Shown here: positions 57,608 through 64,000 of the stretch, in pieces
Numbering within the stretch: position 1 is the first letter of the stretch
Layout: every line of letters starts with the position of its first letter
The notes under the pieces: model-generated
Database searches by the model: none
Told to the model about the DNA's origin: nothing
The model's input: only the letters and a program-made list of their open reading frames with translations
Position numbers and translations under genes: made by a program
NCBI RefSeq assembly: GCF_000422865.1
Contig: NZ_KE383936.1
Span: 62,001-126,000 of the forward strand
DNA from: Oceanospirillum maris DSM 6286
Lineage (GTDB): Bacteria; Pseudomonadota; Gammaproteobacteria; Pseudomonadales; Halomonadaceae
Length of the DNA: 64,000 nt
Direction of reading: 5' to 3'

Positions 57608-58435
57608 TTACTCAACAATAAATGCATCTTCGATATCTTTTTCTTCATAAGCCATAGGGACTTTAAAAGCTGATTTTGGAATGGTTAAGGTTTGAACTTG
57701 CACCAAGCGATATTCATCAACGGCACTGGCAGGGTAGGTTCGCTGAATGGATACAGGGAGCTGGTTTTTGCTATTCATCACAAATAAAAGCTCTGTGGTG
57801 TCTCCGGGGTTAAGCTGTTGATGCACGCTGCTGGAAAAATTATGGAAAGATTCCAGTGTGTGCATGGCGCTGTCAGGCACACCCACATCGTTTGAATTCG
57901 CGACGCAGAGTTTTGCCTGGCTTTCCCCATTGACGAGGGCATCAATCATTTGGCATGGATAACCGCTAATCTCTGTTTCATCACCTAAACGACGGTACTC
58001 AATCATCTCCTGCTGAGGGGCTTGAGCCAGTAGTTGAATCTGCTCAAGAATTTCCGCCATCTGCTCTTTTTCTTCATCGTTAGCAACCTTCATGCTGGCC
58101 TTCAATTCAGCCATAATTGCTTTTCGAGTCACTTCAATCTGTTCTGATAAGCTTTCTAAGGTTTCGCGATCAAGCACGCTGTAACTGTTCTTTTCACTGT
58201 CAACAAGGGTCATGTACTGCTGCTTTACATCAAACAGCATAAAGAAATCCGGTGCCATGGGGTTTTCAAAACGAATAAAATCTTCACTGACCAAAATAGT
58301 ACTTCGGTGCTCAGGCGTTTTTACAGATTGGTAGGTTAAGCTGATATCACTCATCGCCTGCGTACTGATGCAAAGTGTACTGATGCCGAGTGTAATAGCG
58401 GCACTTAGGCTGGTAAAAAAAGAACGAATTTTCAT
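57608..58435 (-). CDS. Exported hypothetical protein
   Basis: A 275-residue protein with a signal peptide (MKIRSFFTSLSAAITLGIST..., likely cleaved after STQA) and so periplasmic or outer-membrane associated. The mature part is beta-rich with a charged helix (EVTRKAIMAELKASMKVAND). Two cysteines (YPCQM, KLCVA) may form a disulphide. I recognise no family with confidence; the overall pattern is like DUF4412-type exported proteins. The start at MKIRSFF is chosen for the signal peptide; 25 codons upstream are open but not signal-like. Confidence 0.65.
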   Translation of the reverse strand: MKIRSFFTSLSAAITLGISTLCISTQAMSDISLTYQSVKTPEHRSTILVSEDFIRFENPMAPDFFMLFDVKQQYMTLVDSEKNSYSVLDRETLESLSEQIEVTRKAIMAELKASMKVANDEEKEQMAEILEQIQLLAQAPQQEMIEYRRLGDETEISGYPCQMIDALVNGESQAKLCVANSNDVGVPDSAMHTLESFHNFSSSVHQQLNPGDTTELLFVMNSKNQLPVSIQRTYPASAVDEYRLVQVQTLTIPKSAFKVPMAYEEKDIEDAFIVE

Positions 58436-58694
58436 AAAAGATACCAACTGATCCTTGATGCTGACAATAACGAGAAGCCGAGAGCAGATCCATCCCTGCG
58501 TCGGTGCCAAAGTGGGCTTTACCCACCCAACATATATCGTAAAAAGAGCCTTATATTACTTTAAATAAGCGTCAGACTTAAGCGGCAAATAGCAACCATT
58601 GGTAAGTGATTGATCCGATGTTGATCTAGCTGAGCTAATGAGGTTATGCCAAGTATGGTATGGCAAGGGTGGATAGAGGAATATTAGAGACAAA

Positions 58695-58738
58695 AAAATA
58701 GCGCATCGTCATTAAGCATAATGACGATGCGCTATTTT
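58695..58738 (-). terminator. Rho-independent terminator after the NsrR-like gene
   Basis: Perfect 20-base arms (AAAATAGCGCATCGTCATTA and its complement) around an AGCA loop, followed on the minus strand by TTTTTTGTC. The A/T ends make it bidirectional. Confidence 0.88.
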
Positions 58739-58781
58739 GGTATGCTAAGTGAAGAATCAACGTCAACTTATTTCTATAAGC

Positions 58782-59252
58782 TTAGGATGCAGCCATCACT
58801 TGTACTGGCAATTCACCTTCTTTTAGGTCTAAACCTAGTAATGTACGAATATCCGTTGGATTTTTAAGCAGATCACGAAGAGTATATTCGTCAACTACGC
58901 CTAAAAATGCATCACGAGCTTTACTCAGCATTGGCTTCATGTCGCAAGAGCCCGTTAAAGGATAGATAAGTTTCTCACAATCAACAATTTCCAGAGATGT
59001 TTCAAAGTCACGAATCATCTTGCCGATTGAAATCTCTTCTGCTTCCATATTAATGCGCATGCCGCCATACTTACCGCGAACGGTTTGGATATAGCCGAGT
59101 TGCCCTAATTTATGAACAATCTTCATCAAGTGATTACGCGAAATTTCGAAGTGATACGCGATATCACTGATGGTTACCAGTTCATCAGACTGCTGTACGC
59201 CCAAAAACATAAGTACTCGGATTGCGTAGTCTGTTTGACGGGTAAGTTGCAT
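58782..59252 (-). CDS. Rrf2-family regulator, NsrR-like with only two cluster cysteines
   Basis: A 156-residue winged-helix protein (MQLTRQTDYAIRVLMFLGVQ, SRNHLMKIVHKLGQLGYI, RGKYGGMRI) of the NsrR branch, which represses nitric-oxide stress genes through a [4Fe-4S] cluster. Asp8, a known fourth ligand in NsrR, is present. The usual three cysteines are Cys-x4-Cys-x5-Cys, but here only the outer pair remains (Cys92 and Cys103); position 97 is Tyr. No hmp, nor or nrf gene is adjacent. The gene ends with a very strong terminator. Confidence 0.85.
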   Translation of the reverse strand: MQLTRQTDYAIRVLMFLGVQQSDELVTISDIAYHFEISRNHLMKIVHKLGQLGYIQTVRGKYGGMRINMEAEEISIGKMIRDFETSLEIVDCEKLIYPLTGSCDMKPMLSKARDAFLGVVDEYTLRDLLKNPTDIRTLLGLDLKEGELPVQVMAAS

Positions 59253-59785
59253 AATGCTCGACCCCTTTTAATTCCTAGTTTTAGCCCTGTGATATTCCCC
59301 TGCGACTCCTTGCAGGACGATTCACCCTATGCAATAAATTCTAGCACGCTATTGCTGTGCGCATTGTATATCTTTGCAAGCAAATGCAGCTTTTTATGTA
59401 TAGTTTTTCAAGGAAATGTGACTGATTTAACAGAATATCCTGTTAACGTGCTAATTTTATTAGTAAAAGATGCTTTTGTGAACCTTCGTAACAGATGCAT
59501 CTATTTGTAGTCGCATTTATGCTAGTGATGACGCTGGTTTTTAGATGGTTTTGAAATAGCTTTAAGAGTTTTTACGGACGGCTCAAATGGACATGATTAT
59601 GCTGTATAACAGGAAATAACCCTCTTTTAGGTTGATTTTAGTTAATTACATACTAGCAACAAACCTATAGGTTATGGGGTTTTCTGGTTCTCTGGGGTTT
59701 AGATAAATGATATGTTTAGCCTCAATATATTTAACAGGATAGGTGCGCTGTTAGGGCGTATCTGTCGTATTTACAGGAGAGGCTG
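59253..59785. promoter_or_regulatory. Divergent promoter region of the NsrR-like and DHH genes
   Basis: 533 bases without a credible gene. A small stem CCTGC/GCAGG lies near 59308-59325. The palindrome AGATGCATCT at 59493-59502 resembles half of an NsrR operator (GATGCAT-type), with AAAGATGC at 59466-59473 and GCATTTATGC at 59513-59522 close by. Operator function is unproven. Confidence 0.3.
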
Positions 59786-60718
59786 ATGTCTGGTCAAAAG
59801 TTCCGACTGGTTACCCGCAGTGATTTTGACGGGCTGGTGTGCGCGGTGTTGTTAAAACACCTTGATATGATTGATGACATTCTATTTGTGCATCCAAAAG
59901 ATATGCAGGATGGAAAAATTGAGATTACAGGTTCAGATATCACCACTAACCTGCCTTATGTAAAAGGCTGTCATGTGGCCTTTGATCACCATTTAAGTGA
60001 AACGCTGCGTAACGATAGCAGCATTGATAATCATATTATTGATCCCGACGCCCCTTCCGCTGCCCGTGTTGTTTATGATTACTACGGTGGTGCGGATAAA
60101 TTCCCAGCATCTTGGGATGATATGATGGAAGCGGTGGACAAGGGTGACGCTGCCCAGTTTAACCGTGAAGAGATTCTACATCCTGAGGGTTGGGTTCTAA
60201 TGAACTTCCTGATGGATGCTCGTACAGGCCTAGGCCGTTTCCGTGAGTTCCGTATCTCCAATTATCAGCTGATGATGCAGTTGATCGATTACTGTGCAAA
60301 CCACAATATTGATGACATCTTAAAGCTAGAAGATGTTAAAGAGCGTGTGGAGCTGTACTTTGAGCAGGAAACCAAAGCTGTTGAACAGATTAAGCGCTGC
60401 AGTACGGTTCACGATAACTTAGTTGTGCTTGATCTACGTGATGAAGAAACCATTTGGGCCACCAACCGCTTTATGATTTATGCGCTCTTTCCTGAGTGCA
60501 ATATTTCCATTCATGTCTTGTGGGGCTTAAAGCAGCAAAACACCGTGTTTGCTGTTGGTAAGTCAATTCTTGACCGTAGTTCAAATACCAATGTTGGCGA
60601 GCTTTGCTTGCAATACGGTGGTGGTGGCCACTTAAATGCAGGGACCTGTCAGGTCGATAATGACCACGCGATAGACTCGTTAGCGGCCATTATTAAGTCG
60701 ATTAACGCAGACGGCTAA
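59786..60718 (+). CDS. DHH-family phosphoesterase (exopolyphosphatase-like)
   Basis: A 310-residue soluble protein of the DHH/DHHA1 superfamily, which hydrolyses polyphosphate, cyclic dinucleotides or short RNA. Metal-binding residues are in TRSDFDGLVCAVLL (DxD) and AFDHHLSE (DHH motif), with a further Asp in DKGDAAQF. The C-terminal DHHA1 substrate motif is GGGGHLNAGTC. Its substrate cannot be read from sequence. ACAGGAGAGG precedes the ATG. Followed by a terminator hairpin. Confidence 0.85.
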   Translation: MSGQKFRLVTRSDFDGLVCAVLLKHLDMIDDILFVHPKDMQDGKIEITGSDITTNLPYVKGCHVAFDHHLSETLRNDSSIDNHIIDPDAPSAARVVYDYYGGADKFPASWDDMMEAVDKGDAAQFNREEILHPEGWVLMNFLMDARTGLGRFREFRISNYQLMMQLIDYCANHNIDDILKLEDVKERVELYFEQETKAVEQIKRCSTVHDNLVVLDLRDEETIWATNRFMIYALFPECNISIHVLWGLKQQNTVFAVGKSILDRSSNTNVGELCLQYGGGGHLNAGTCQVDNDHAIDSLAAIIKSINADG

Positions 60719-60768
60719 GGCTTTGTTCGATGCCTTAAAGCGTATTGGTTTGATGGCTAAAACCCTCG

Positions 60769-60792
60769 TGCTCATTGTGAGACGGGGGTTTT
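60769..60792 (+). terminator. Rho-independent terminator after the DHH gene
   Basis: AAAACCCTCGT and ACGGGGGTTTT pair with one mismatch around a loop that can itself pair (CTCA/TGAG), ending in TTTT. Confidence 0.8.
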
Positions 60793-60814
60793 ATGCTTTT
60801 TGAAGGAGAATCCC

Positions 60815-61135
60815 GTGAATCACAAATATAAAATTACGATCCACTACTGTACTCAGTGCAACTGGATGCTACGGGCGGCGTGGATCGCTCAGGAAATTCT
60901 GCATACCTTTAGTGATGATTTAGCGGAAGTTGCTTTAGCTCCGTCAACCGGTGGCCGTTACGAAATCTGGCTAAACAGCCTAGTGGGCGAGACACCGAGT
61001 CAAACCCTGTTATGGGAGCGAAAAGCAGATGGTGGTTTCCCTGAATCTAAAGCAATTAAGCAACGTATCCGCGATGCCATTGATCCTGAGCGATCTCTAG
61101 GTCATTCTGATTCGCCTGTGCAGCCCAAAAATTAA
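60815..61135 (+). CDS. SelT/SelW/SelH (Rdx) family thioredoxin-like protein
   Basis: A 106-residue protein that starts at GTG 60815, directly after AAGGAG; a TTG 15 bases upstream is the only other start. The N-terminal redox motif is YCTQCNW (Cys12-x-x-Cys15), the cysteine form of the selenoprotein W Cys-x-x-Sec site. GGRYEIWLN and DGGFPESKAIKQRIRD match the Rdx family. Its role is a probable thiol redox or methionine-linked function, not established. Confidence 0.88.
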   Translation: MNHKYKITIHYCTQCNWMLRAAWIAQEILHTFSDDLAEVALAPSTGGRYEIWLNSLVGETPSQTLLWERKADGGFPESKAIKQRIRDAIDPERSLGHSDSPVQPKN

Positions 61136-61139
61136 CCGC

Positions 61140-61664
61140 TTAACGTTTTAGATGTTCGATCTGATTTAGGCCTTTACCTGATAACGTATAAGCTTGACCA
61201 AAACCACGAACATAAGTGGCTTGTTTAGGGCTCAGTTTTAATAGGTGAAAATCCGCTAAACCTTTCAGCAAATTAATAATATCGCCAAACTGCTCTTGCA
61301 TCTGTTCCAGGCGGTCGGAAAACTCTGCCTGATCCCGAGGGATTAATTCCGCATGACCAAGACAGGTGAAACGCTGACGGGCGAACAGTTGTCGGGTATC
61401 CTGCTCATCGGCAATTAGCATCCAAGAAACCTTTTTATTATCAAGCAGATGCTGAGTATGGGCCGCAAGTTCGCTGACAAAAATATAGTGGTTACCAACC
61501 TCATCTTCGATAAAAGGCGCGTAGCTGGCTTCAGGCCACTGATCACTATTTAAAGTGGCAAGAATCAAGGTGTTACAGCGCTGACGGAATAGGTGTTGTT
61601 CCGCCTGTATGTCGCTAAGCGTCAGTGGGGTTTTTGGGGTTGGGCTGGTCATCTTTGTCTCCAC
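61140..61664 (-). CDS. Pyridoxamine 5'-phosphate oxidase-fold protein (HugZ-like)
   Basis: A 174-residue split-barrel flavin-binding protein. FRQRCNTLILATLNSDQWPEASYAPF and HYIFVSELAAHTQHLLDNKKVSWML match the PPOX/HugZ family, whose members bind FMN or degrade haem. A C-terminal His-rich segment typical of true haem oxygenase HugZ is absent, and FHLLKLSPKQATYVRGFGQA is present. MTSPTPK at 61652 is an alternative start. Convergent with the Rdx gene, four bases apart. Confidence 0.85.
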   Translation of the reverse strand: METKMTSPTPKTPLTLSDIQAEQHLFRQRCNTLILATLNSDQWPEASYAPFIEDEVGNHYIFVSELAAHTQHLLDNKKVSWMLIADEQDTRQLFARQRFTCLGHAELIPRDQAEFSDRLEQMQEQFGDIINLLKGLADFHLLKLSPKQATYVRGFGQAYTLSGKGLNQIEHLKR

Positions 61665-61844
61665 TCAATGAGCCGTCAAAACAGATTACGGAGTAAGCCT
61701 GATAAAAGACTATACCATCTGGCCGGTTTAACCCAAGCCGAACCTTTCCGTTAACGTCAACGTATCATCTTATCGCGGTCATATTTTATGGCTGAGACAG
61801 TTTTTGGTTAATAATAGATTGTGACTGATTATAGAGGAGTATTT

Positions 61845-62771
61845 ATGTCTGACCGTCAGGCTCGGGAAAAACGGGCACTCATCTATGCGCTAATGGCCGT
61901 GGGCATGTGGTCTACGGTAGCCACAGCATTTAAAATCGCCTTACAACACCTACAGCCCGCTCAACTGCTGCTATGGGCATCGGTATTTTCTATTGCGGTC
62001 TTGATGATGGTGGTTAGTTGGCAGGGTAAATGGGGACATGTTAAGCAATTAAGCCGTAAAGAATGGTCAGCATCTCTGCTATATGGTGCATTAAATCCGG
62101 CGCTGTATTATTTAGTCTTGTTTGGTGCCTACGACCTTCTGCCCGCCCAAGAAGCTCAGGCATTGAACTATTCTTGGGCGTTAACACTGGCCTTTCTATC
62201 GGTGCCCTTTTTAGGGCAAAAATTACGGCCACAGGACCTGATTGCAGGGTTTATCTGCTACGGAGGTGTTCTTGTCATTGCAACCCGAGGCAATGTGTTA
62301 GGCTTGGAGTTTAGTCATTTACTCGGTGTTAGTTTGGCGCTGATCAGCACATTTATCTGGGCCGGTTACTGGATCTTAAATACCCGAGATCAACGTGAAC
62401 CCATCGTTGGTTTGATGCTGAACTTTATTATGGCGTTGCCTATTTTGCTGATCGTTAACGCTTATTTGGAGCTGTTGGTGATGCCAAGCTGGCAGGGCAT
62501 TGCCGCCGCCGCTTATGTCGGTATATTTGAGATGGGGTTGGCTTTTGTCTGCTGGTTACAAGCGATGCGTTTAACCACACAAACGGCAAAAATCAGTAAT
62601 TTAATTTTTCTATCGCCTTTTATCTCTTTGATTCTAATCTTTAGCTTTTTGGGTGAAACCATTTACCCTTCTACTTTGATCGGGCTAGGCTTTATCATTG
62701 CGGGTCTATTCATACAGCAACATAAAAGTGCTGCACAAAAAGCGGCTCTAAAGGCCACCGTTCAAGACTAG
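61845..62771 (+). CDS. DMT-superfamily (EamA) transporter
   Basis: A 308-residue inner-membrane protein with ten hydrophobic helices in two EamA repeats (ALMAVGMWSTVATAFKIALQ; SLALISTFIWAGYWILNT). EamA carriers export metabolites such as amino acids. The start ATG 61845 follows GAGGAG six bases upstream; an upstream GTG-type frame (MTDYRGVF) is less likely. Substrate unknown. Long gap of about 180 bases before it. Confidence 0.87.
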   Translation: MSDRQAREKRALIYALMAVGMWSTVATAFKIALQHLQPAQLLLWASVFSIAVLMMVVSWQGKWGHVKQLSRKEWSASLLYGALNPALYYLVLFGAYDLLPAQEAQALNYSWALTLAFLSVPFLGQKLRPQDLIAGFICYGGVLVIATRGNVLGLEFSHLLGVSLALISTFIWAGYWILNTRDQREPIVGLMLNFIMALPILLIVNAYLELLVMPSWQGIAAAAYVGIFEMGLAFVCWLQAMRLTTQTAKISNLIFLSPFISLILIFSFLGETIYPSTLIGLGFIIAGLFIQQHKSAAQKAALKATVQD

Positions 62772-62848
62772 ATCGCTTTATATGAGAAGTCTGGATAAAG
62801 GCTAGATTTAAGAGCTCGCGTTAAAAGCTAGAGCTGCAGGAGATATTG

Positions 62849-63091
62849 ATGGCGATTCAAACAGGGATTTACCAGCACTACAAAGGCGCACGCTATCGGG
62901 TGCTAGGTGAGGCAACCCATAGCGAAACAGAAGAAGTGCTGGTGATCTATCGGGCACTCTATGGCGATCATGGTTTGTGGGTGCGCCCCTTAACGATGTT
63001 TATCGAGCATGTTGATATTGACGGCACGTTACAACCTCGTTTTGCTTTGGTTGAGGCGAGAGAGGATGCCTTAAGCCTATTGGATGGTTAG
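62849..63091 (+). CDS. DUF1653 protein
   Basis: An 80-residue soluble protein matching the DUF1653 family: GIYQHYKGARYRVLGEATHSE, VIYRALYGDHGLWVRPLTMF and PRFALVE. CAGGAGA precedes the ATG by six bases. Function unknown. It lies between the EamA exporter and the convergent tesA. Confidence 0.88.
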   Translation: MAIQTGIYQHYKGARYRVLGEATHSETEEVLVIYRALYGDHGLWVRPLTMFIEHVDIDGTLQPRFALVEAREDALSLLDG

Positions 63092-63104
63092 CATAACTTT
63101 TCGA

Positions 63105-63782
63105 TTAAGGCGCTTTGGACAACAAAGGGTTAAGACTGGGCCAGATATTATTTAGTAGCTGCGGTTGCGCTTGAGCCTTGGGGTGAATGCCATCCGCCTG
63201 CATTAGCTCAGGGTAAAGGGCAATCTTTTCCAAAATAAAGGGGACGAAAGGCACCTGTTTTTCTTCCGCTAGTTCAGGGTAAATAGCGCTAAAGGCAGCG
63301 GTATAACGACGGCCATAGTTGGGCGGTAGCTGAATACCCAGCAACAGAGGTTGCGTACCGGCTTTTTGGCTAAGATCGATCATACGGCTAAGATTGTTGC
63401 GCATTAACGTGAGAGGAAGTCCTCGCAGGCCATCATTACCCCCTAATTCGATAAGAACCAGATCCGGCTGATGTTGTCGTAACAGTTCTGGCAATCGCGT
63501 TAGCCCTCCCTGGGTGGTTTCGCCACTGATGCTGGCGTTGACTACTTGATAGTCATAGCCCTGCTGGACAAGACGTTTTTTAAGCAGTGTTACCCAGCCT
63601 TGGCCTTGGCTTAAACCATAACCGGCGCTAATGCTATCGCCTAAAACCAGTAACTTTTTTTCCGCGCCATAACTGGTTGGAATAAAGGCTAAAAAACTGA
63701 TCAGCAATACACACGTACAAAGAATGACTGATCGACGGCCAATAGCCGCCATGCCTACAGTGAAAGGATGTTGAAATATCAT
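63105..63782 (-). CDS. tesA: Periplasmic GDSL lipase/arylesterase TesA
   Basis: SGNH-fold esterase also known as thioesterase I. The 225-residue protein has a signal peptide (RRSVILCTCVLLISFLAF..., cleaved near TSYGA), block I GDSISAGYG with the nucleophile Ser, the oxyanion GGND, and DGIHPKAQAQ with the catalytic Asp and His. The ATG at 63782 follows GGGAG. A longer upstream frame reads through the divergent ybbA and is rejected. The start codon overlaps the ybbA start codon. Confidence 0.93.
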   Translation of the reverse strand: MIFQHPFTVGMAAIGRRSVILCTCVLLISFLAFIPTSYGAEKKLLVLGDSISAGYGLSQGQGWVTLLKKRLVQQGYDYQVVNASISGETTQGGLTRLPELLRQHQPDLVLIELGGNDGLRGLPLTLMRNNLSRMIDLSQKAGTQPLLLGIQLPPNYGRRYTAAFSAIYPELAEEKQVPFVPFILEKIALYPELMQADGIHPKAQAQPQLLNNIWPSLNPLLSKAP

Positions 63783-64000
63783 GAATGCTCCCGCTTCTGA
63801 ATCCCATGACCAAAATGCTAACACAGATCCGACTGCAGCCGTCAGTGGCGTTGATCCGTTAGTGGTTGGCCGTCGCTCTGTTATTCGTACTGAAAAACTG
63901 ATGCGCACCGTCACCGATGCGGATGGTCAGCCTTTGCAAATTTTGCAAGGTGTTGAATGCCAAATCTATGCCGGTGAGAGTGTCGCTATCCTAGGAAGTT
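63781..64000 (+). CDS. ybbA: ABC transporter ATP-binding protein YbbA, N-terminal fragment (runs off the window)
   Basis: The first 73 codons are present. After a 30-residue hydrophilic leader, IRTEKLMRTVTDADGQPLQI and LQGVECQIYAGESVAILGS lead into the Walker A motif, cut by the window end. This is the LolD-like ABC ATPase found divergently beside tesA in E. coli and relatives. The ATG at 63781 has AAGGATG further upstream than usual; an internal ATG in KLMRTV is an alternative start, since most of the leader lacks family homology. Confidence 0.8.
   Translation, partial: MNAPASESHDQNANTDPTAAVSGVDPLVVGRRSVIRTEKLMRTVTDADGQPLQILQGVECQIYAGESVAILGS

Overview
The window looks like a chromosome segment of a marine, Oceanospirillales-like gammaproteobacterium. 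Several blocks are typical of that class: queA-tgt-yajC-secD-secF, suhB-trmJ-iscR-iscS-iscA-ndk-rlmN-pilF-rodZ-ispG-hisS-yfgM-bamB-der, prfB-lysS, nadC/ampD-ampE, and divergent tesA/ybbA. The genus is inferred from gene order and protein style only; no 16S gene is present.

Layout. 1-4.5 kb: edge of a LysR regulator, the glutathione-dependent formaldehyde pair frmA-fghA, a soluble zinc-binding chemoreceptor and a YebC-family gene. 4.6-8.4 kb: paaABCDE on the minus strand, encoding the phenylacetyl-CoA epoxidase complex. 8.4-9.8 kb: sparse DNA with two small unknown genes and a short tandem repeat. 9.8-15.5 kb: a PAS protein plus membrane chemoreceptor pair (a split Aer-like receptor), a MATE transporter divergent from a MerR regulator, a small metallopeptidase and a FecR-domain protein. 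15.6-18.1 kb: nadC, ampD, ampE. 18.1-25.2 kb: an AT-rich surface-polysaccharide cluster (rmlD, GT2, sugar-phosphate transferase, galU broken by a frameshift, pgi, and a UDP-sugar dehydrogenase homologue lacking the catalytic Cys). 25.2-29.4 kb: an accessory patch between a truncated integrase and the 3' end of tRNA-Leu(CAA), with an Abi_2/HEPN protein and a tightly overlapping pair (coiled coil + DUF4041/GIY-YIG protein and a small unknown); this is the best candidate for a poorly described, defence-like system.

29.7-50.2 kb is mostly housekeeping: queuosine synthesis, Sec accessory proteins, tRNA modification, Fe-S assembly, pilus and cell-shape genes, isoprenoid synthesis, hisS, the BAM lipoprotein and der. 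The isc locus is strikingly reduced: iscU, hscB, hscA and fdx are absent between iscS and ndk, and cysE is absent before iscR. 50.3-64 kb: two minus-strand unknowns, prfB with its programmed +1 frameshift, lysS, a BASS transporter overlapping a potassium channel gene, an Rrf2/NsrR-like regulator with only two of three cluster cysteines, a DHH phosphoesterase, an Rdx (SelW-like) protein, a PPOX-fold protein, an EamA exporter, a DUF1653 protein, and tesA/ybbA whose start codons overlap head to head.

Functions are assigned by recognising motifs and gene order by eye; no database search was run.
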